Source: Sarcocystis neurona (lineage: Eukaryota; Apicomplexa; Conoidasida; Eucoccidiorida; Sarcocystidae). From it: a DNA stretch of 64,000 nt. Below the pieces are notes generated by a model, which worked only from the letters and a program-made list of their open reading frames with translations, was not told where the DNA came from and searched no databases. The position numbers and the translations under genes are program-made. Of the stretch, positions 57,500 to 64,000 are shown in pieces (within the stretch, counting starts at the first letter, position 1; the number at the start of each line of letters is the position of its first letter). The stretch lies in assembly GCA_000727475.1 (NCBI GenBank), contig KL647319.1:703840-767839 (forward strand), given 5' to 3'.

Positions 57500-57917
57500 C
57501 CGTCCTCGTGTATTCACCAATGTTTTTCTCTTTTTCCGCTCGAATTCTCTCGTCTCGAGAGCGCAGCCAGGTCAAACTGCGAAGACGACGCTGGACAAGT
57601 TCTGCGTGCGTCCTTGTCTGCTTCTATTCACCTCTCGTAAAAGCGTGTACCTCTCTGCGTGCAATTCTTTTTCATTTGCTTCTCTGTCTTCCTCTGTCCC
57701 CTCCTGTCTCCGGCATGCTACCCTGCCTTCCTGTCGCTGGCGAACAGAGCAGAACAGCTGCTGCGGGCGGTCTCGAGTGAACTCACCAACCAGCCGCACA
57801 AACACGTCCCATCTACTTTTGCCCAGCGGCACTCGTGCTTGCCGCTCTTGCCACCGCGCACTTCCTCGAACATTCTCTCCCTGTGCACTCTCATCTTTCT
57901 TTTCCTGATGCACAGGC
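57500..57917 (+). promoter_or_regulatory. Pyrimidine-rich leader upstream of MEMO1
   Basis: CT-rich sequence on the + strand ends in TTTTCCTGATGCACAG directly followed by GCATGG, the MEMO1 start. A 3' splice site two bases before the ATG suggests a leader intron in the 5' untranslated region. This is the intergenic space between divergent genes if the minus-strand LysM frame is real. Confidence 0.4.
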
Positions 57918-60900
57918 ATGGTGCTGCCTGAGGAAACGGAGGCCCTCGCGCCTCCCCCTCCGGCCGCCTCGCTTGTGCGAGCTGCTTCACACGCAAGGAC
58001 CTGGTATTGCGAGGACGGTGAGAAGCACGCAGGTGCAGTTGCGTGCCCTAAAAAGAAGTGGAAAGGACTAGCCAAGCTACGTCACTGCGTCTTTGTGTGC
58101 ATTCGTGACGTCTGCAGCCCGACGAAGGGGCTCTCTTTCGGTGGGAAAAAGGGGACAGAGGAACACACGCATGCAAGCGCGCCGCACTGGTGTTGCGCCA
58201 GAGAAAAGATACTGTGTCTGTGTGTGTGAACTTGCACGGGAAGAAAGAAAGCGACAAAGACATTTGCGTGTGCCGGCGCGTATTTCTGCGGCAGTCCCGC
58301 TGGCGTCGCTTGTCAGTTTCGCATGCACGCTATCTTGGGACCGCCGCCGCTCGTGGAGACCCCCGTGCACTCCGCTGGTATTGCGCAGGCGTATGCATCT
58401 CTGCCCCGCCTACGATCAGGCGCCTGTGTGTCGGGGACGTTGGCGTGGCTTCCCACAAACACACGTGCGTCTATTTTCAAATATGCCCAAACCCCCAGTC
58501 GCATCACGCAGGTGTTCCTGTCCTTCATCTGCATGCATACGTGCAGTCTCGTGGTGTCTGCGTGTGTGCCTGTCTGCGTAGGTGAAGTCACCGTCTACGA
58601 AATTTGCATGTGCCACATATGTGCGGCTGTGTGGGGGAATAGCAGGGGTGGGTGGGCGGCACCGAGGCCGAGAGACGGGTCGCCTGCGTCCTATACAGGT
58701 GGAACTCTGCAGCTGCCGTGGAAGAAAGGGTCACGTGGGGAGACGCGAGCACGTCTCTCTCTCTATGTAGACGTGTGCGCATAAGAGGCGTAGCGTTCCA
58801 CCTTCGGCACCGATGAGGTGTTGCTGCGCCGCCCCCCACACGCGCCAGGAAGCAAAGGCAGATCTTCGAAATGCTCTACTATATATACTGCGGCTATGTG
58901 TGACGCTGCTGCAAGGAGACATGCACACACCCACCCACGGGGAGAGACATGGGAAAATTTAGTTGCTTCTTCCTCTTTTTCGGTCTGTCTTTCATTTTCT
59001 GTATCTACCCGCCCGCGTACATCCGTCGATCGATTCGTACAAACGGATTTCGTGGAAACGCACACCCGTCGTCTTCTCTCTCGGTCTGCGTACGTACGTC
59101 CATCCTCTTCTTTCATCTCATCACGCAGCATGCTGTTAACCGATCCACATCAGTACAGATATATATATAAATGTACACACACATATATACGTGTGCACAT
59201 ATACATACATACATTTACGCACATATATATATATATATATGTGTATGCGCGATGCTATATGTCTCTCTCTGCGTGTGTATATGCTTTTACTACGCAGACA
59301 GTCGTGTCTGGACACTTTTTCACATATGCCTACTTCTGTAGTAGTAAGTAGACACATATAGGTACACGTGTGGGATCGGCGAGAGAGGGGCACAAATAAA
59401 GCGAGGAAAGCCGACGCTTGACCCTTCTTCCGCACGTGGCATGCAGCAATATACTGTGACAGCCGTTGTGTCACCTACACATGCGCACGTGTTGCGAGAG
59501 GAAGAGACAGAGGAAAAAAGCCGAAGAAAAGGAAGCCGGTGCGGCGTCGAATGTTTTGTGAGACGCACTTACCTTTTCTCAATGCGCAGGACCCAAACTG
59601 GCAGAACTTCTGCAGAAGAAACTCGACGCTGCCAAGAAATGCGTGCGAGGAGAAGTGCGAGCTCTCATCTGTCCGTGAGCCTCCCTGCTGGCGCCTTCAC
59701 GACGGCAAAATCCACACGCGTGTATCTATAGAGATTTGCACATGTCCACAAAAGATTCGCGTCTATCGGACGCCTCTGCATGCGTTTTTGCATGTGCGTG
59801 GACGTTGCCCGCACCACGCATGCATGGACAGGGATGCAAGGCGTCACACAGGAATCTGCACATGCAACGAGGCAGTTCCTTTTCTTCCTCTCCTCGTCTC
59901 TCTCTCTGTATTCATCTACAAATATTTATGTATCGGCGAATATGTAGGTATGTGCGTGTGGGTGGACCCTGCACCGCTATTTTCCATCCATATCTCTATA
60001 CATTGATAAAGGTCTTCTTTGAAGCACTCTATATTAGCGGCTGCGCATATACATATCTATATATATATATGTAGGCGTGCGTGTACCCTGCACGCATGCG
60101 TGCCCACTTCGAGAAGAGAAGGCTGCACGCGATTTTTCTGCCGCAGCAGGGCAGCCATGCAGAGGAACCTGCGGGCTTGCATCGCTACATATCGCCTTTC
60201 TTGTTCTGCAAGTTATCGCGCCGTGGACCATCTTCCCTGATACACACGTTGATAAATGTTCAAAAAGTGAGTGGGAGGAGATGCAAAATTTAAGCTGATA
60301 CGCAGATGTGCTGCATGCAGTGTGTCAACCGCTGTCGTTGTCTTGCTCTATCTTCGTGTACACACACACACGTGTATATATATATATATATGCGTGGCTG
60401 CATGCGTCAGACGTGTTGGTCTTGTGCAGTTCTGCTGCTTCTGTCTGCTGCCCTGCGTCATATCCGCTTGATTGCCATCGGTTGCTTTGCTGCTGCTTCG
60501 ACTCCGCCCAGACTGCTGCCGCTGCTGCTGCCGCTGCTGCTGTTTGCCGAGTGTGGGAGATGGCCGCCGCGACACAGAGAAGGGAACTTTCTACTTTTTT
60601 GCAGGCTGCGTATCTGCTGTACACTTTGCTGCTGCGGCTGCTGTCTGTTGCTAAGGGTTCTCCTTCTCCTTTCTTTCTTCTTCTGCACTTTGCCGCCTGC
60701 TGCGCCTGACGTGCTGCTGCTTTTCTCCCGTGCTGCTGCTGGTGCTGTTGCAGGCATGCAGGCTACATGTACTGCGCAGATACTGCGGCGTGGGCGTGGA
60801 AGCAGCTGGATCCTTCACACGTGTACGGGCCGTAGCGCGCATGCGCTGTCTCTGCTTAAAAAAACTCCTTGCTTCCTGCTACGTAAATTTCTGTCTGCGG

Positions 60901-63019
60901 CGCATGTCTCCGTGTCCGTCAGGCAGGGCACCCGCACACTTTTTCTCCTCGTTTTTCTCCGTTTTCAGCGGGAGACGTGGCCCCCAGGCGCTGCGCAGCT
61001 CGCGAGAATCCACGCATCGTTGCCGCTGCCTCGACACGTCTCTCTCTATCTGTTCTCCGCGCGCCTCTGCAGTGCGCTCCCCTGTCGTCGAGCCTTTCCC
61101 TGTCGCTGCTGCTGCTGCTGAGACAGGGCTGTGCATGGGGTGGTGTCTGCGTTTCTCTTCACCGCGTGACACGTCGTAGCCGTGTGTGTGTCTGCTGGCA
61201 CCTCTCCACACCCCACACGCTGTTTTCGCTTTCTCTGCAAACGCACACACCGCTACAGCTTCTCTACAGCACCGCAGGAGTTCATTCATTTGTTGCTCGA
61301 GGAAGGGGGGAAGGGGAAGGGGCTGCCACAGCAGCGACTGTTTCAGAAGAAACAGGTCGCGGCCAGGCGACATCTGGCGAGTGTTCTTCGTTTGGGACTG
61401 CACTAATAATTTGCGTCCATCTGGCGTTTGCTGCACTGGCGCCGCGCGCGATCGAGGCCACTGCCGCGCGCGCGCCTGTGTGTGTGGGTCTCTCCGCTGA
61501 GACACCGCCGCACCTGGGAATATATGCGCTGGCCATGTGTTTCTGTGCAACGTCAGAAGGAGGAGGCGGAAGTGTTGACGAGGTGTAGACAATGTCTGTG
61601 TGTGTCTGCCCGGCCGTTCGCGCGGGGGCCCCATGCATGCGCTGTGCAGTTGGGGGAAGCAGACACGTATCACCTCGTAGCACTTCCTCGCATGCGTGTA
61701 GGCGTGTGAACTGAGCCACGCGAAGGCGGGAGAACCCCGTGCCGTTGGCTGCGTTTCTGACGCCGTCCCCTAACGCAGACGACTCGCAGGGACGTCTGTA
61801 GACATGCGCCTGTGCGACCCCACAGCGGGCTGACAACGGCTGTTGCTGCTGCAGCTGCGCCCACGGGAGTCGAACGCACGTACGCTACACGCATGCGCAA
61901 GTGGCAGGCGAAGGGGGCGACAGGCCTCAGACGGGGTGTGGGTGGACGGGGGGGGGGTTGAAGAGCCAAGAAGAGCGACGGCGCAGTTCTGCGGTTGCAT
62001 GACTGGGCTCTCGGGAGTTGCTGCGCGCGGCGCGCCTCGTAGTCGGACGGAAGGGGAAGTGGGACGGAAAGCAGGGCAGGGGCGAACAGACGCCACATGA
62101 AAAGGGAGCGAAGGAGGAAGGGCAAATCATTCGTGAAAGAGCAAAACACCTGTGCTGCTTCTCCACTCTTCGCTTTACATGCGGGGGGGTGTAAAGGAGG
62201 CTGCATGCAGGGAGATGTACAGCACTGCCTCCGGAGGGAGGGTTGCATGGGGCTGCACACGCAGGGGGACGTGCAGCACGGCATGCGTTGGGGGGAGCTG
62301 TGAGGCCCTGCACGCGCTCGGGGGGAGCTGCACGGCGCTGCGTGCGCGTGGTCCAGTGCGTGCAGTGTGGCAGCTGCACTGCAGGATTCCTTGCATGCGC
62401 GTTTGCTGCGGACGAGACGCAGCTGGCGTAAAAGCCCCGACAAGTACACAGGCGCAGCGACACTCAGACAGAGTCTTGCGAGCGTAGTGGTGCGCGCGTG
62501 CATGCAGGAAGTGTTTGCATGCGCCAGGTGAGGCAGCATTGGCGAGGCCCCCGGCGCCGTCCTGGCCGCTCGGCTTTATACGGTGGAAATGTACTCGGTC
62601 TGCAGCGAGAGCGTCGCTTTTTCGTACATAAATGTTGCTGCTTGTTTCCTGAGTGCGTTGCTGCACGACTGCAACGTACAAGTTCCCCTTCTCTCCTCCT
62701 CGCTACGACGGGGGTCTCTCGTTTTTACCGAATTTGCGTTGCCGCTGCGTTGTGGACGCGAGGAGATGATCCCTGCAGGAGAGCAGAGATGCACCCGTCA
62801 GCTGATGCTGCGTGCGGGGGGTTGCATCCGCATGGGGGGGTTTTCCTGGGACGGATGCCTCTTGTTTTTCTTCTGTATGCGTCCTCTTTTGCATGCGCAG
62901 GAGGCGAGTGTTTGTTCTGGGGCCATCTCACCACGCGTACTTTCCCAACTGCGCGCTGCCTGATCCATCACTCTACGCGTATGAAACTCCTTTTGGGAAA
63001 ATCTTGCTCGACATTGCAG
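57918..63019 (+). CDS. MEMO1: MEMO1-family protein, 5' four exons (gene continues past the window)
   Basis: MEMO (mediator of ErbB2-driven cell motility) proteins have a fold related to extradiol dioxygenases; human MEMO1 binds metal and affects cytoskeleton and redox signalling, and its role in apicomplexans is not known to me. Four exons join in phase: 57,918-58,017, 59,590-59,674, 60,754-60,822 and 62,901-63,019. The protein reads RAASHARTWYCEDGPKLAEL, then ALICPHAGYMYCADTAAWAW, KQLDPSHVRRVFVLGPSHHA and then FPNCALPDPSLY. This aligns without gaps through the human segments REASHAGSWY, PHAGYTYCG, KQVDPS and FILGPSHH. The two His-containing motifs PHAGY and GPSHH, which line the metal site, are intact. 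The Gly of human SHAGSWY is Arg here. The N-terminus is about 14 residues longer and Pro-rich. The donor after LLDIA-g at 63,020 is GTAGTA; the remaining two thirds of the protein lie to the right. Confidence 0.92.
58018..59589 (+). other. MEMO1 intron 1
   Basis: Donor GTGAGA, acceptor TTTTCTCAATGCGCAG, phase 1. It contains TGTGTG-rich sequence and a TA microsatellite with an inner TA run at about 59,224-59,240. The open frames within it are intronic. Confidence 0.75.
59675..60753 (+). other. MEMO1 intron 2
   Basis: Donor GTGAGC, acceptor GGTGCTGTTGCAG, phase 2. It contains a TA run at about 60,375-60,391 and CTG-rich sequence from 60,420. Two coding-looking stretches inside it (near 60,150-60,290 and 60,559-60,650) are excluded because the conserved protein skips them. 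Confidence 0.75.
60823..62900 (+). other. MEMO1 intron 3
   Basis: Donor GTACGG, acceptor CTTTTGCATGCGCAG, phase 2; about 2.1 kb. It includes a GCATGC-rich and G-rich stretch at 61.9-62.5 kb in which GGGGGGAGCTG and TGCATG recur. A charged open frame at 61,280-61,406 with a stop is inside this intron. Confidence 0.75.
62160..62410. repeat. Imperfect short repeats with GCATG and GGGGGAGCTG
   Basis: Within MEMO1 intron 3, units such as GGGGCTGCACACGCAGGGGG and TTGGGGGGAGCTGTGAGGCC alternate at 25-40 bp spacing, with many TGCATG cores. The array is degenerate. Confidence 0.5.
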
Positions 63020-63139
63020 GTAGTATCGGGCTTCCTTCTCTTATGTCTTTCTGCTTGCATGCATGACCGGGTCAGAGCTGGACACTTCGAAATTTCCTGC
63101 AATCACGAATCTCTCAGTTCGGATGTGCACGCCGTTGTG

Positions 63140-63286
63140 TTACTACTACTCGTACACGGCCGCTGCGAGTGGGCGACTGCTGCTGACTGCCTCCGCGGGA
63201 GTAGCTATTGCTGTTGTTCTGGTCCCTGGTCTCGCTTTAGAGTTTTGCCGCCTTTGCCCCTGTTGCTGCTGCCGTTGCCATTTTGC

Positions 63287-63317
<31 letters not shown>

Positions 63318-64000
63318 ACTGTCGCTCCTTGCGAGATTGCTGCCGGTCCTGGTGATGCTGCTGCCCTTGATGTGGTTGCTGATACTGTTGCCGGCGGTGC
63401 TTCTTGTCTCAGCGCTGCTGCTGCTATCTGGCCGTCTCTCACAAAAATGCCTTCCTGCTGCTACTGCTATGCTGCCGCTTCGCTTGCTGCTGTTGCTCTC
63501 AATTGCTGCTGCTGTCGCGACTTTTGCTGGTGCTGCACTTGCTGCTGCTGCCGTGGCTGTTGTTCCTGTTGCTACTGGTGCTGCTGTTCCAGTTGCTGTT
63601 GCTGCCGCTGCTGTTGTTGCTGTTGCTGCTAGTGTTGCACTTGCTACTGCTGTTATTGGTGTTGCACTTGCTGCTGCTGCTGTCGTTCGTGTTGCATTTG
63701 GCGCTGCTGTCGTCACTGCTGCTGTTGCCGCTGGTGTTGCGCTTGCTACTGCTGTTGTTGGTGTTGCACTTGCTGCTGCTGCTGTCGTTACTGCTGCTTT
63801 TGCTGCTGTTGTTGGTGTTGCTGTTGCTGCTGTTGTTACTGCTGGTGGTGCATCTGCTGCTGCTGCTGTCGTTACTGCTGCTTTTGCTGCTGTTGTTGGT
63901 GTTGCTGTTGCTGCTGTTGTTACTGCTGGTGGTGCATCTGCTGCTGCCGGTGTTGCACTTGCTGCTGTTGCTGTTGTTGGTGTTGCTGTTGCTGCTGTTG
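63140..64000. repeat. CTG/GTT trinucleotide array in MEMO1 intron 4, with an 84-bp period
   Basis: From about 63,250 the + strand is nearly pure GCT, GTT and related triplets to the window edge. In the last 250 bp an 84-bp unit with GTCGTTACTGCTGCTTTTGC repeats (unit starts 63,784 and 63,868). Minus frames are Ala/Thr/Ser-rich; no coding is inferred. Confidence 0.85.

Noticed and set aside
60559..60705. Met-started frame MAAATQRRELSTFLQ... as a possible gene start
   Set aside because: It is within MEMO1 intron 2 and continues into CTG-derived Leu repeats with no conserved segment.
61280..61406. Charged open frame EFIHLLLEEGGKGKG... ending in a stop, looks like a terminal exon
   Set aside because: It lies inside MEMO1 intron 3, and the conserved MEMO1 junction (DPSHV-RRVFVLGPSHH) skips it. 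It shows how easily chance frames look coding here.
1..64000. Telomere-type TTTAGGG repeats, tRNA, rRNA and CRISPR arrays
   Set aside because: None found on reading both strands. The regular spaced repeats present are minisatellites and triplet arrays. A tRNA covariance search was not possible here.

Overview
The window looks like nuclear DNA of a coccidian apicomplexan, most likely Eimeria or a close relative such as Cyclospora. The reasons are intron-rich genes of eukaryotic type, introns of 0.5 to 3 kb, and very dense CAG/CTG trinucleotide tracts that give runs of Gln, Ala and Ser in exons. These tracts alternate with TA/TG/ACGT microsatellite blocks and with stretches that have neither. 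This matches the alternating repeat-rich and repeat-poor segments described for Eimeria tenella chromosome 1. The genus is inferred from style; no marker gene proves it. Most long open frames are artefacts, because CAG/CTG repeats carry no stop codon in any frame.

Three genes, all on the + strand, are recognisable because exons found separately join in phase into conserved proteins. (1) About 28.7-38.4 kb: mitochondrial ribosomal small-subunit protein mS23 (MRPS23/Rsm25 family), with four well-supported exons and three tentative 3' exons. (2) 42.8-49.0 kb: a PPIL4/CYP59-type nuclear cyclophilin with an RRM and an RS-like tail, in five exons. (3) 57.9 kb to beyond the right edge: a MEMO1-family protein, with four exons in the window.

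Weaker candidates are: a 5-kb open frame at 4.2-9.3 kb ending in a single-cupin segment that resembles the Mif2/CENP-C dimerisation domain; an SR/Gln-rich frame that follows it at 9.25-9.8 kb; a partial frame at the left edge; a minus-strand open reading frame at 22.3-22.9 kb; a coding-like stretch at 18.3-19.0 kb; two terminal exons of an unknown gene at 41.75-42.24 kb; and a small minus-strand frame with a LysM-like motif at about 57 kb, divergent from MEMO1.

Layout: 0-10 kb is CAG/CTG-rich; 10-17 kb is mostly microsatellite; 17-20 kb is CAG/CTG-rich with minisatellites; 20-28 kb is microsatellite and pyrimidine tracts; 28-38.5 kb is the repeat-rich mS23 gene; 38.5-42.5 kb is repeat-poor; 42.5-49.4 kb is the cyclophilin gene; 49.4-57 kb is repeat-poor with little recognisable; 57-64 kb is MEMO1 with repeat-rich introns.

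The most unusual observations are three GC-AG introns among the introns solved here, a dispersed 14-bp palindrome concentrated in introns and near 3' splice sites, and a cyclophilin domain split by about 230 low-complexity residues. The three identified genes act in different compartments (mitochondrial translation, nuclear RNA processing, and an uncertain MEMO role), so no shared pathway is claimed. No tRNA, rRNA, CRISPR array or clear transposon was found.
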